From CAYWQB01 sp964460785 (GTDB lineage Bacteria > Chlamydiota > Chlamydiia > Chlamydiales > CAYWQB01): 64,000 bases of DNA. A program made the translations under genes and the position numbers. Shown here piece by piece: positions 16,629 through 25,106 of the stretch. Where the stretch lies: assembly GCA_964460785.1 (NCBI GenBank), contig CAYWQB010000005.1, forward strand, positions 62,001 through 126,000, in the 5' to 3' direction. The first letter of the stretch is position 1. Each line of letters starts with the position of its first letter. The notes beneath the pieces were generated by a model. It searched no databases and was not told where the DNA came from. It saw nothing but the letters and a program-made list of their open reading frames with translations.

Positions 16629-17075
16629 ATGGAAGAGATTGCTTGTCCCTATAAAACAAAAGATGAGTCGGTACAACCCCCCGCCTATTCTACAGAAGAG
16701 GCCGCAGGGGCAGATGTTCGCGCTCATATCCCCGAAGAAATGACTCTTGAGCCTGGGTGTTCTCTACTAATCCCCACAGGGCTTTACTTTGAAATCCCTA
16801 AAGGCTACGAGATTCAAGTGCGCCCGCGTAGTGGCCTGGCTTTGAAGCATCAAATCACAGTCTTAAACTCCCCAGGGACCATTGACTCAGATTATAGGGG
16901 AGAGCTTGGGGTTGTCCTTATCAACCACGGGAAGCAATCTTTTACCGTGACTCCTCAAATGCGCATTGCCCAACTCGTTTTTGCTCCTTGTGTGCAAGCA
17001 AACTTTGTTGCAGCTCAAGAGTTGGCAGGATCCGCTCGAGGTGCAGGTGGCTTTGGGCATACAGGCACGCAGTAG
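16629..17075 (+). CDS. dut: dUTP pyrophosphatase (trimeric)
   Basis: Dut hydrolyses dUTP to dUMP, limiting uracil in DNA and supplying thymidylate synthesis. All five motifs of the trimeric family are present in order: AGADVRA, PRSGLALK, GTIDSDYRGELGV with the catalytic Asp, RIAQLVFAP and ARGAGGFGHTG. Normal length of 148 residues. It sits between accD and ptsN with short gaps, as in Chlamydia. Confidence 0.96.
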   Translation: MEEIACPYKTKDESVQPPAYSTEEAAGADVRAHIPEEMTLEPGCSLLIPTGLYFEIPKGYEIQVRPRSGLALKHQITVLNSPGTIDSDYRGELGVVLINHGKQSFTVTPQMRIAQLVFAPCVQANFVAAQELAGSARGAGGFGHTGTQ

Positions 17076-17086
17076 TAGGCACATTC

Positions 17087-17548
17087 ATGACAGATTATAC
17101 TCGTTACCTTAGCGCAAAGCAGGTGCTCTTCTTAGAAAGAGATTTGAGCCGTAAAGAAGCGATTGAGCAGCTTGTGCACTTGGCTAAACAGCAGGGAAAA
17201 ATCCCCGATGAAAAAGAGTTTCTTTTAGCTGTATTAGAGCGCGAGAAAATCGTCTCTACAGGCATTGGTTTAGGTGTCGCTCTTCCTCATGCTAAGCTCT
17301 CAAGTATCGATGATTTTTTCATCATTATGGGGATTGTTGCAGAAGAGGGAATCGACTGGGAGTCTTTAGATGATATTCCTGTTAAAATGATTTTTCTCAT
17401 TGGTGGCCCAGATGATAAGCAGGCCGACTACCTCCAACTTCTATCGACCCTTACCATGGCAATCAACCAGGAAGAGAAGCGTAAAGCTCTGCTCTCATTG
17501 ACAAATCCCGAAGATCTTGTTAGTGTGCTCGGCGATCAGGACGGCTGA
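17087..17548 (+). CDS. ptsN: PTS IIA-like nitrogen-regulatory protein PtsN
   Basis: EIIA-Ntr domain of 153 residues; phosphorylated on a histidine by the PTS-Ntr phosphorelay and controlling potassium, nitrogen or stress functions by protein contact. The active-site region is STGIGLGVALPHAKL. I start at the ATG at 17087, eleven bases after the dut stop; the longer open frame back to 16988 overlaps dut and is not real. It is followed after 17 bases by a second EIIA gene with a DNA-binding domain, as in Chlamydia. No sugar permease or ptsH/ptsI is in the window. Confidence 0.92.
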   Translation: MTDYTRYLSAKQVLFLERDLSRKEAIEQLVHLAKQQGKIPDEKEFLLAVLEREKIVSTGIGLGVALPHAKLSSIDDFFIIMGIVAEEGIDWESLDDIPVKMIFLIGGPDDKQADYLQLLSTLTMAINQEEKRKALLSLTNPEDLVSVLGDQDG

Positions 17549-17565
17549 GAAAGCGGAGGGTAGAT

Positions 17566-18252
17566 ATGGACCTGACAACGGGTGAAGTCGCAGAACTCCT
17601 AGGAGTTTCTTTAGCTGATGTATCCAAATGGGCTCAAAGTGGAGCTCTTCCGCACTATGAAATGGGGGGTGAGCTGCGTTTTGGCCGCGAAGAGCTAGAA
17701 ACGTGGATGCTTTCTAATGAATCCCAGCTTGAACAAGCGACCTTGCAAGGGTTGAAAGAGGGGAAAGGGGCTCAGCATTTTAGCCTCTACCGTGCCATTA
17801 ACCGCGGAGGAGTCCTCAGTCATATTCAAGGAAAAACAAAAGAAGAAGTGATTCGGGAAGCTGTTTCCGAAATAGCCAACTCTTTTGAATTAGATTGTGA
17901 AGTGCTCACAGAGCTTTTGCTTGACCGGGAGCGCTTAGCAAGTACAGGGCTAGGGCATGGGCTAGCTTTCCCTCATACGAGAGATTTTTTCTTAGGCCGG
18001 CAGGTCGATGTGGTGACTGTTGTGTTGCTTGATCAACCGGTGCCTTTTGATGCAATTGATGGGAAGCCGGTGTTTGCGCTTTTCTTTCTTTTAGCAAGCG
18101 ACAGTAAGCGCCACTTACACTTGCTGAGCAAGCTCGCTCACTTAAATCATGATCATCAGTTTAGGGAGTTTCTTCGTGCGAAACCAAATAAGGGAGAGCT
18201 CCTGAATTATATCAAAGAGTGGGAGCACTCCCTTTTAAAGGCAAAGAAGTAA
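17566..18252 (+). CDS. PtsN-like EIIA protein with N-terminal helix-turn-helix
   Basis: The first 50 residues (LTTGEVAELLGVSLADVSKWAQSGALPHYE ... RFGREELETWM) form a MerR/excisionase-type winged helix. Residues about 75-225 form an EIIA-Ntr domain with the histidine in STGLGHGLAFPHTRD. The fusion suggests a DNA-binding regulator that senses the phosphorylation state of the PTS-Ntr chain. The same fusion next to ptsN is found in chlamydiae. It ends two bases before a perfect palindrome shared with the end of convergent clpC. Confidence 0.88.
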   Translation: MDLTTGEVAELLGVSLADVSKWAQSGALPHYEMGGELRFGREELETWMLSNESQLEQATLQGLKEGKGAQHFSLYRAINRGGVLSHIQGKTKEEVIREAVSEIANSFELDCEVLTELLLDRERLASTGLGHGLAFPHTRDFFLGRQVDVVTVVLLDQPVPFDAIDGKPVFALFFLLASDSKRHLHLLSKLAHLNHDHQFREFLRAKPNKGELLNYIKEWEHSLLKAKK

Positions 18253-18253
18253 A

Positions 18254-18279
18254 GACAAGCTCCTAATTAGGAGCTTGTC
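18254..18279. terminator. 26-bp perfect palindrome at the ptsN2/clpC junction
   Basis: GACAAGCTCCTAA directly abuts its exact reverse complement, giving a 13-bp stem when a small loop is allowed. It lies between convergent genes and includes the clpC stop codon and its last Thr-Ser-Ser codons. No T tract follows on either strand, so termination is likely but unproven. Confidence 0.55.
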
Positions 18280-20801
18280 GCACAAGTTTCAGCTTCCTCT
18301 TCGCTGTTTTCTGCATTGCGAGGCTTTAGCTGAAGCTTTTCTTCTCCATCTAAGTGATCAATATCGAACTGATAACTCTCTCCACTATGGTGAAGTAAGT
18401 ATTCAGCAATTGGATCTTCCAAGTATTCCTCAAGGACACGACGTAAAGGACGCGCACCCATTTCAGGCTGGAATCCTTTTGCAGAGAGATAATCAATCGC
18501 TTTATCTGTCAGCTTAATATGAATATCTCTGCTTTCTAAGCGCTTAGAGAGCTTATCCACTTCAAGTCGGATGACCTTGCTTAGAGCAGGGGCATCAAGT
18601 GGGCGGAAGATGATTGTGTCATCCAAGCGGTTGAGGAATTCTGGCTTGAAGTGCTTCTTCATTGCCTTATCGATCTTTTTACGGATCGTATCATAGTCTG
18701 GCATGCCCTCGATCGCTCCAAAGCCAACCTCTGTAGACGTACGGATGAGGTCTGCGCCAAGGTTTGAGGTGAGCAGGATGATTGTGTTACGGAAATCAAT
18801 TTTGCGCCCTAAAGAGTCTGTGAGGCGTCCCTCTTCAAGAATCTGTAAGAGAACATCCATCACATCTGGGTGCGCTTTTTCAATTTCATCAAAGAGGACA
18901 ACACAGTAAGGGCGTTGGCGGACACGCTCTGTCAGCTGGCCACCCTCTTCGTGTCCTACATATCCTGGAGGCGATCCTGTCATACGGCTGACAGCAAACT
19001 TCTCCATATACTCAGACATGTCGACTTGGATAAGAGCATCTTCACCTCCAAAGAGCCTCTGGGCAAGAGACTTGGCAAACAATGTTTTTCCAACCCCTGT
19101 GGGACCTAAGAATAAGAAGGCACCGATCGGACGTCTTGGATCACGCACATCAGCCTTGCTTCTGCGGATTGCACGGCAAACACGTTTGACAGCATCCTCT
19201 TGGCCAATTACCTGATCATTAAATTCTTCTTCAAGTTTGAGGACTTTGCGAGTCTCTTCTTCAGTCAGTTGACTCACAGGAATCAGTGTTTGACGAGCAA
19301 CTACTGCTGCAACATCTTCTTCATCAACAACGACCTGATTTTCCTCTTTATTGACCTCCCACTCTTTACGAAGTTTTGCTACTTGTTCTCGTAGCTTTTT
19401 CTCCGTATCTCGTAGCTTGGCTGCTTTTTCATACTCTTGCTTATTGATAGACTCTTCTTTTGCAAGGCGAGCTTGTTCAATTTCAGCTTCTAAGCGACCA
19501 ATATCTGGTGGTTCATTCATCATTGCGATACGCATTTTAGCACCAGCCTCATCAATGAGGTCGATCGCCTTATCTGGCAGATAACGCCCATGGATATAGC
19601 GGTCAGATAGGTGTACTGCAGTAGCAATCGACTGGTCTGTGTAGATACACTTATGGTGCTCCTCATACTTTTTCTTAAGCCCTTGTAGAATCTGGATGCT
19701 CTCATCAATATTTGGCGGAGCTACATTGATGCGCTGGAAGCGACGATCTAAGGCTGCATCTTTTTCAATTTGCTTGCGATACTCATCTGGAGTCGTAGCA
19801 CCGATACATTGCATCTCTCCTCGAGATAGAGCTGGCTTTAAAATGTTGGAAGCATCAATTGCTCCCTCTGCAGCTCCCGCTCCCACAATCGTATGGATTT
19901 CATCAATGAAAAGAAGGACGTTGCCATTCTTCTTGATTTCATCCATGACAGCTTTGATGCGCTCTTCAAACTGCCCACGGTATTTAGTTCCCGCAATCAT
20001 AAGAGCAAGGTCGAGGGAAATTAGGCGTTTTTTGCGCAAGTTATCGGGAACTTCCCCCTTGACGATCGCATGGGCGAGCCCTTCCACAATTGCTGTTTTT
20101 CCAACGCCTGCTTCTCCAACAAGTACAGGGTTGTTTTTGCGGCGGCGACAGAGAATCATAATGAGGCGCTCGACTTCTTTGTCACGCCCAATGACAGGGT
20201 CAATCTTTCCATCACGACTCATCTGTGTTAAATCATGCCCATAGGCTTTAAGGCCTGGCATTTTGTCCATAGGACTTGTAGAGCCCCCCTTTTCCTGTCC
20301 GCGGTTTGCAGATGGAGACGCTCCTTCCATGCCCGACATGCGTACTGGTGGAAGCTGGAGGTTAAATGTCTCTAAGTCTCGTAAGACTTCCTTACGAACC
20401 TCTTTGAGGTTGACGCTTAGGTTATCTAAGACTTGTGTAGCTACTCCGTCTTGTTGCTGTAAAAGAGCAAGAAGAAGGTGCTCTGTTCCCACATAGTTGT
20501 GGCCAAGCCCTGTAGCTTCATCATTTGCTGTTTCGAATACGCGTTTTACACGGCCAGTCAGGGCAGGATCTCCATAGACCTGAATTTCAGGGCCAAAGCC
20601 TACTAATTTTTCAATCTCCTGACGGACGGACTCATAGTCTAGACTAAAATTGCGTAAGACATTCACCGCAACTCCTTGTCCTAACTTTAGCAGGCCAAGA
20701 AGAAGGTGCTCAGTCCCCAAATAATTGTGGTTGAGCCTTTGAGCCTCTTTCTTAGCCAGCTTGATCACTTGCTTGGCGCGATTGGTGAACTTGTCAAACA
20801 T
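18267..20801 (-). CDS. clpC: ATP-dependent Clp protease ATPase subunit ClpC
   Basis: ClpC is a Hsp100 unfoldase that feeds proteins to ClpP. The 844-residue protein has two Clp-N repeats (residues 1 to about 145), a Gly/Ser linker, AAA+ module 1 with Walker A GEAGVGKTAIVEGLA, the ClpC-specific UVR segment (EYEKAAKLRDTEKKLREQV, residues about 430-450), AAA+ module 2 with GPTGVGKTLFAKSLA, and a C-terminal D2-small domain ending in an acidic tail. Length and order are normal. A promoter-like pair lies upstream; no CIRCE element for HrcA was found. lplA is divergent, as in Chlamydia. Confidence 0.97.
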   Translation of the reverse strand: MFDKFTNRAKQVIKLAKKEAQRLNHNYLGTEHLLLGLLKLGQGVAVNVLRNFSLDYESVRQEIEKLVGFGPEIQVYGDPALTGRVKRVFETANDEATGLGHNYVGTEHLLLALLQQQDGVATQVLDNLSVNLKEVRKEVLRDLETFNLQLPPVRMSGMEGASPSANRGQEKGGSTSPMDKMPGLKAYGHDLTQMSRDGKIDPVIGRDKEVERLIMILCRRRKNNPVLVGEAGVGKTAIVEGLAHAIVKGEVPDNLRKKRLISLDLALMIAGTKYRGQFEERIKAVMDEIKKNGNVLLFIDEIHTIVGAGAAEGAIDASNILKPALSRGEMQCIGATTPDEYRKQIEKDAALDRRFQRINVAPPNIDESIQILQGLKKKYEEHHKCIYTDQSIATAVHLSDRYIHGRYLPDKAIDLIDEAGAKMRIAMMNEPPDIGRLEAEIEQARLAKEESINKQEYEKAAKLRDTEKKLREQVAKLRKEWEVNKEENQVVVDEEDVAAVVARQTLIPVSQLTEEETRKVLKLEEEFNDQVIGQEDAVKRVCRAIRRSKADVRDPRRPIGAFLFLGPTGVGKTLFAKSLAQRLFGGEDALIQVDMSEYMEKFAVSRMTGSPPGYVGHEEGGQLTERVRQRPYCVVLFDEIEKAHPDVMDVLLQILEEGRLTDSLGRKIDFRNTIILLTSNLGADLIRTSTEVGFGAIEGMPDYDTIRKKIDKAMKKHFKPEFLNRLDDTIIFRPLDAPALSKVIRLEVDKLSKRLESRDIHIKLTDKAIDYLSAKGFQPEMGARPLRRVLEEYLEDPIAEYLLHHSGESYQFDIDHLDGEEKLQLKPRNAENSEEEAETCATSS

Positions 20802-20864
20802 CTCTAAACTGACCTCACTGCTTCTTTCCCTTTGCTTAAGGAAGGGAAGTTAACCTAATTGGGT

Positions 20865-20893
20865 AATCTAGATTGGTATATCTTTTTTTTCAA
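20865..20893 (-). promoter_or_regulatory. Candidate promoter of clpC
   Basis: On the minus strand TTGAAA (20888-20893), 17 bases, then TAGATT (20865-20870), about 65 bases upstream of the clpC ATG in the divergent clpC-lplA gap. Confidence 0.5.
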
Positions 20894-20971
20894 ATCAAAG
20901 TGGCAAAGAGCTTTGCGGACAAAATCCGAGAAATGGAGTAGAATGTCTTTTTTTGCCATTGAAGAGCCTAT

Positions 20972-21685
20972 ATGAAAGTTATCGAAACACCCCCTTCTCC
21001 AGCACAAGAGATCATGGATAGGGATCGAGATTTACTGGAAACATTGCACTCTGAAGGTGAGCCTATTCTACACCTTTATGAGTGGGAAGGGCCCTCTTTG
21101 ACGTATGGGCACTTTATTGATCCAAAGCAGCATTTAGATAGCCAAGGTGTTAAAAAGGTTGGCTTGCAACTTGGACGGCGCCCTACAGGAGGGGGGATGG
21201 TACTGCATACAAGTGATTATGCATTTTCTTTTCTTTTGCCTTCTGGACATGCTCAATTTTCTATCAATACATTAGAAAATTATGCTCTTGTCAACCGACT
21301 TGTCATCAAAGCGCTTCAAAAACTTATGCAGGAAAACTTAGAGCTATTGCCTGCAGAGCCAATGCCTCAAACACCTGCATGTCAGCATTTTTGTATGGCA
21401 AAGGCAACAAAGTATGATGTGCTATCTGAGGGAAAGAAAGTCGGGGGAGCTGCCCAGCGGCGAAAAAAGCAGGGACTTTTACACCAGGGCACCCTTTCTC
21501 TAGCGATTATGCCAGATGCGTTTTTACAGGCGATCCTTCCCAAAGAGAGTGGGGTATTTGAAGCTATGCTGTTGAATAGCTATAGTTTATTAGGGAAAGA
21601 GTGGTCACAAAATGAGCTAGACTCTCTGCGGCTCAAAGCTAAACATGCATTGGTTGAAGTCTTTTCTCAGCACTTTAATAGGTAG
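20972..21685 (+). CDS. lplA: Lipoate-protein ligase A family protein
   Basis: Attaches lipoate to lysines of carrier proteins such as GcvH and the E2 subunits of 2-oxoacid dehydrogenases. The BPL/LplA core is seen in LGRRPTGGGMVLHTSDYAFSF, with the basic lipoyl-AMP contact region KKVGGAAQRRKKQGLLHQG (residues about 155-173). At 237 residues it is short and lacks a separate C-terminal accessory domain, like other chlamydial LplA proteins and octanoyltransferases of the LipM type; either reaction is possible. The gcvH it could modify is 7 kb downstream. Its end overlaps the convergent AlbA_2 gene by 11 bases. Confidence 0.85.
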   Translation: MKVIETPPSPAQEIMDRDRDLLETLHSEGEPILHLYEWEGPSLTYGHFIDPKQHLDSQGVKKVGLQLGRRPTGGGMVLHTSDYAFSFLLPSGHAQFSINTLENYALVNRLVIKALQKLMQENLELLPAEPMPQTPACQHFCMAKATKYDVLSEGKKVGGAAQRRKKQGLLHQGTLSLAIMPDAFLQAILPKESGVFEAMLLNSYSLLGKEWSQNELDSLRLKAKHALVEVFSQHFNR

Positions 21686-23042
21686 TTGCTTGCCACTTCG
21701 TACCGCGCCCAGCTCCGATAGATTGAATCAAGTCAAGCTCCTTTAGTTCTGCTAGTATGTATCGAAGTGTTCTTTCAGATCCTACATCGGAGAATGTAGC
21801 GTAAATTTCCTTAAAAGATAGGGGCTCATTCTTTAAAAGAAAGTTCAAAATTGCTTCTTGCTTAGTTGAGAGCTTTTGTTTTCTTTTCACTTGAGTCATG
21901 GCATGGGGGTAAAAAGTGACTTTCACCATCGTGCCAAACTCTTCCCAGGTAGGTAGTGGGTAGCCCCCTTCTTTACAAACAGACTGGATCCGTTTATAGC
22001 CACTGCCCCACTCTTCCATAAAGCCAAGTTCTCTAAGAACGCGTGTAATCACCCGATTTCTAATTTTGCTGATGCCTGCTTTAAAATCTTCCAAAGTAAA
22101 ACCAAATGGAAACATACCTGGGTTTTGGATTTCTAAGCGGTTATCAAAAATAGAAATTTGTGTGTGAGCTCCAGTGAGAGAGTAGTCGGCATGCGCAAGA
22201 GCATTGACTAAAACCTCTCGAATAGCAAGAGGAGAGTACTCTCGGATATCCAGCCTACGCATAGAGGTAATGCTCGATGTCAGGCGTGTATTCCGTTCAA
22301 TAAACATGGGAACTTCACGAATTGCATCGATGAGGCCTCTCTCTATTTCTATCTGGTCTATGATATGAGTCTTATCTAAACCTTTGAATCGAGCACATCG
22401 CACCCTAGCATCTGGACAGTGATGTTGTTTTTCTGGCTCTTTACCAAAAAGAATCAGCCCTCCTTTAGTCGGAACAGTTTTTCCTTGGTATTGAGAGAGG
22501 ATGCCCATAGAGATTAGCTTTTGCTTAGTAACCTCTAACCCTCTTTGCTTGAATGATTGCTCAATGCTTTCCTTGTCAAGATTAGATAAGGTTAAAGAGT
22601 CTAGAGGAGACTGGTCAAAAGATAAGCTAATAGCTCTTTGCATTTCATGAATGAGCTCTTCTCCTGCAAGACGGCTAGTGGATCCAAGGCGGATATAAAC
22701 TCCTCTAGGGATGCCCTTTTTTTTAACATAAAAAGGGCCTTTCCAGTGAGATACACGAATGACAATTAAGCTTTTGCCATCAACTGTGATCACTTCAATC
22801 TCAGGAAGGAGAGTAGGCCGGATATTTTCAGCAATTGCAGTCGCAATTCTTTCTTCCTCATCAAAAACTTTTTCTACCCCACATAGAGAGCCATCATCCT
22901 TTTTGCCAATAATGATGACGCCTCCTGCAGTATTCGCAAAAGCTACAATGGTTTTGATAATAGGGGGGAGAGAGGATGCATCTTGCTTGAATTCAAGAGT
23001 TTTTGATTCTGGAAGAGAGAGAAGTTGTTTAATGTCTAACAT
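21675..23042 (-). CDS. AlbA_2 (Schlafen-type) DNA-binding domain protein with ATPase-like and winged-helix parts
   Basis: Residues 1 to about 125 form an AlbA_2/SLFN-like domain (ESKTLEFKQDAS ... IVAFANTAGGVIIIGKKDDG). Residues about 265-345 resemble the HATPase-like C-terminal half of this family (LAIREVLVNALAHADYS ... IQNPGMFPFG ... ELGFMEEWGSGYKRI). Residues 385-455 form a winged helix (LNFLLKNEPLSFKEIYATF). Such proteins are usually called transcriptional regulators or RecG-like helicases, but lack helicase motifs. I start at the ATG at 23042, eight bases after an AGGA that lies in the last unit of an 11-bp tandem repeat; the longer frame back to 23111 translates the repeat itself. Confidence 0.85.
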   Translation of the reverse strand: MLDIKQLLSLPESKTLEFKQDASSLPPIIKTIVAFANTAGGVIIIGKKDDGSLCGVEKVFDEEERIATAIAENIRPTLLPEIEVITVDGKSLIVIRVSHWKGPFYVKKKGIPRGVYIRLGSTSRLAGEELIHEMQRAISLSFDQSPLDSLTLSNLDKESIEQSFKQRGLEVTKQKLISMGILSQYQGKTVPTKGGLILFGKEPEKQHHCPDARVRCARFKGLDKTHIIDQIEIERGLIDAIREVPMFIERNTRLTSSITSMRRLDIREYSPLAIREVLVNALAHADYSLTGAHTQISIFDNRLEIQNPGMFPFGFTLEDFKAGISKIRNRVITRVLRELGFMEEWGSGYKRIQSVCKEGGYPLPTWEEFGTMVKVTFYPHAMTQVKRKQKLSTKQEAILNFLLKNEPLSFKEIYATFSDVGSERTLRYILAELKELDLIQSIGAGRGTKWQATTY

Positions 23043-23047
23043 AGAGC

Positions 23048-23138
23048 TAATCCTGCAATAATCCTGCAATAATCCTGCAATAATCCTGCAATAATCCTGC
23101 AAATCCTGCAATGAGATTGCAGGATTATTGCAGGATTA
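23048..23138. repeat. 11-bp tandem repeat (five perfect units plus a partial) followed by two inverted units
   Basis: TAATCCTGCAA is repeated head to tail five times at 23048-23102, followed by a shortened unit to about 23111. Two exact inverted copies (TTGCAGGATTA) follow at 23117-23127 and 23128-23138, so the block can fold into a hairpin of over 20 bp. It sits directly before the AlbA_2 gene start, and every unit carries an AGGA ribosome-binding core on the minus strand. There are no spacers, so it is not a CRISPR array. Confidence 0.95.
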
Positions 23139-23169
23139 GTATGCATAAGAAAAAGAATAGGGGGATCTA

Positions 23170-23796
23170 TTGGCAGCTATTCAAGAAATGCTTTTTGCCT
23201 TCGATTTGCTTGGGACAGTTGCTTTTGCTATTTCCGGTGCAGCTGTAGCTATTCGAGGTAAGCTCGACTTAATTGGTATTATGATTTTAGCTTTCGCTAC
23301 AGGAAATGGGGGAGGCACTATTCGCGATTTAATTTTAGGAGCTCCTGTATTTTGGACAGAAAATGAGTGGTTTATTTTACTTGTTGTAGCTCCTGCTATT
23401 GTGCTTTTTATCCTTCTGCTTTGTAAAAACAAAAAAAAAGAGTCTCTTTTATGGGGGCGCTTGCTTGTTGTTGCTGATACCTTAGGCCTTATTGCATTTA
23501 CAATCAGTGGGGCTAGTAAAGCTTTAGTTTATGAGCAGCCTTTAACAGTTGCAGTTATGATGGGAGTACTCACTGCAGTTGGAGGAGGGGTGTTGCGTGA
23601 TATTCTGGCAGGAAAAGTTCCTTCTATTTTTGGGGGAGAGCTTTATTTTTCTTCTGCTCTTGTCGGAGCTTTCCTTTATGTAGGCCTGCAAGAGGTCTCT
23701 TGGCAACTTGCTGTAGGTTTAGCCACTATTGCCATTGTGTTTCTACGCGTGATGACCGTAAAATTTGGTTGGGAGCTCCCCCACTTTAGAAATTAA
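23170..23796 (+). CDS. TRIC-type (UPF0126) membrane channel protein
   Basis: A 208-residue membrane protein of about seven helices, with the duplicated signature of the UPF0126/TRIC family: FAISGAAVAIRG ... GNGGGTIRD in the first half and FTISGASKAL ... AVGGGVLRDILAG in the second. Prokaryotic TRIC homologues are trimeric monovalent-cation (K+) channels. The TTG start at 23170 is four bases after AGGGGGA; the first ATG would be six codons later. Its stop overlaps by four bases that of the convergent M20 hydrolase. Confidence 0.9.
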   Translation: MAAIQEMLFAFDLLGTVAFAISGAAVAIRGKLDLIGIMILAFATGNGGGTIRDLILGAPVFWTENEWFILLVVAPAIVLFILLLCKNKKKESLLWGRLLVVADTLGLIAFTISGASKALVYEQPLTVAVMMGVLTAVGGGVLRDILAGKVPSIFGGELYFSSALVGAFLYVGLQEVSWQLAVGLATIAIVFLRVMTVKFGWELPHFRN

Positions 23797-24911
23797 GCTT
23801 CGCACCATTTTGCGATCACACGCTCATAAAGCTCTTGAGCTTCAATCAGTTTGGTTTGCAGTACAAACTCATCAGTTTTATGAGCCATCTCTGGTAGCCC
23901 AGGTCCCATGATTAAGGTTGGGATATTGCCAAAGGCTGGAGTTAGGCAAGAAGCATCTGTGAAAAAGGGAGCATACTCCTCTTCCATCTTTTTCCCCATA
24001 ACCTCTTCACAGATCTTATATACATCTTGCACCCAGGGGTCCTCTTTCTGAGTTTCAACGGCAGGAAGGTCGAGTACAACAGAAAAATCTAAATCATGAT
24101 CTTTAAATAAGTGGTGAAATTCATGCTGTAGCTCGCAGCTGTCTTGGCCAGGGCGCACGCGACAGTCAACTGTAAAGGAGGCTCGGTCAGGCACTGAATT
24201 AATGTTTTGCCCACCTTCTACAGTTCCTACATTCACTGTAGAGTGCGACTGTTTTGTATGCTTAGGCTCATTAGGATACTTAAACTTTTCAATATCAAGA
24301 ATTGCTTTAGAGGCTCGGTAGATTGCATTGACCCCCTCTTGGGGCATTGATCCATGAGCACTGACCCCTTTTGCTAGCATATTGAGCCAAAGAACTCCAT
24401 GGTGTCCTAGCTGTGGCATATTACTGGTTGGCTCTCCTACAACGAGAGCGCCTGCTTGACCTAAGGCTCCCACTTGCTGGGCAAGATGGGAAGATCCTTT
24501 ACAACCAATTTCTTCACCTGCAGTGATAATAAGTGTGAGTCCAACATCTGGGTTTAGTTCAACCATTTTCATCGCAGCTATGACAAAGGCTGCAACGCCT
24601 CCCTTCATATCTGTCGTGCCTCGCCCAAATAGCTTGTCTTGATCTGTTTCCCCAGAAAAAGGATCAACAGACCATTGCGTATGGCCTAGAGGGACTACAT
24701 CAATATGACCGGTAAATACTAAAGGGAGCTTGTTGGAAGAGCCTTTATATTTAGCAACTAAGCTGGATCTTCGGTGGTCAAATGCATAGTAACGTACATG
24801 AAACCCTTTGTCCTCTAACATCTTACCTAAGAAGCGTGCACAGTTGTGTTCCCAGGGATCTGCCATTGTTTGGAAAGCAACAAGGTCTTTTGTAAGAGAA
24901 CAAACATCCAT
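23793..24911 (-). CDS. M20 family metallo-hydrolase (ArgE/DapE-type)
   Basis: A di-zinc amidohydrolase of 372 residues that cleaves N-acyl or peptide bonds. Zinc-ligand motifs appear in order: GHIDVVP (His and Asp), RGTTDMKGG (bridging Asp), AGEEIGCKG (catalytic Glu and ligand), GEPTSN and a late His in MAHKTDEF. The dimerisation lid lies between residues about 175 and 290. Sequence alone does not separate acetylornithine deacetylase, succinyl-diaminopimelate desuccinylase and peptidases of the family; no arg or dap genes adjoin it. AAGGAG lies about six bases upstream of the ATG. Confidence 0.88.
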   Translation of the reverse strand: MDVCSLTKDLVAFQTMADPWEHNCARFLGKMLEDKGFHVRYYAFDHRRSSLVAKYKGSSNKLPLVFTGHIDVVPLGHTQWSVDPFSGETDQDKLFGRGTTDMKGGVAAFVIAAMKMVELNPDVGLTLIITAGEEIGCKGSSHLAQQVGALGQAGALVVGEPTSNMPQLGHHGVLWLNMLAKGVSAHGSMPQEGVNAIYRASKAILDIEKFKYPNEPKHTKQSHSTVNVGTVEGGQNINSVPDRASFTVDCRVRPGQDSCELQHEFHHLFKDHDLDFSVVLDLPAVETQKEDPWVQDVYKICEEVMGKKMEEEYAPFFTDASCLTPAFGNIPTLIMGPGLPEMAHKTDEFVLQTKLIEAQELYERVIAKWCEA

Positions 24912-25106
24912 GTATAGCTCCTTGGCTACATTTAAAGGGGTCCTTTATCAAGAATAACTTTTAATGCTATTATTCTCAAGGGGTGATCATAGGCTTAGCA
25001 GGTAGAGTTAGAGGGGGAAATGCAGGGGAAAAAGAGATTGAGTGAAACCTGATGTGTTTGCTAGCCTGGACGGGGTAAAAAACGTCCTTCGGAGGAAAGA
25101 CTCTCC

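Noticed and set aside
16988..17086. Extended N terminus of ptsN
   Set aside because: It overlaps the conserved end of dut in another frame, and the family start fits ATG 17087.
19696..20244. Long open frame opposite clpC (182 codons, plus strand)
   Set aside because: Antisense shadow of a conserved coding region, with no plausible start context.
20802..20971. CIRCE/HrcA operator before clpC
   Set aside because: No TTAGCACTC-N9-GAGTGCTAA or close match is present on either strand.
23041..23140. CRISPR-like repeat array
   Set aside because: The 11-bp units are contiguous with no spacers and there are no cas genes.
24912..25106. Glycine riboswitch before the gcv run
   Set aside because: No paired aptamer-like structure could be seen, and the first gene is not a gcv gene.
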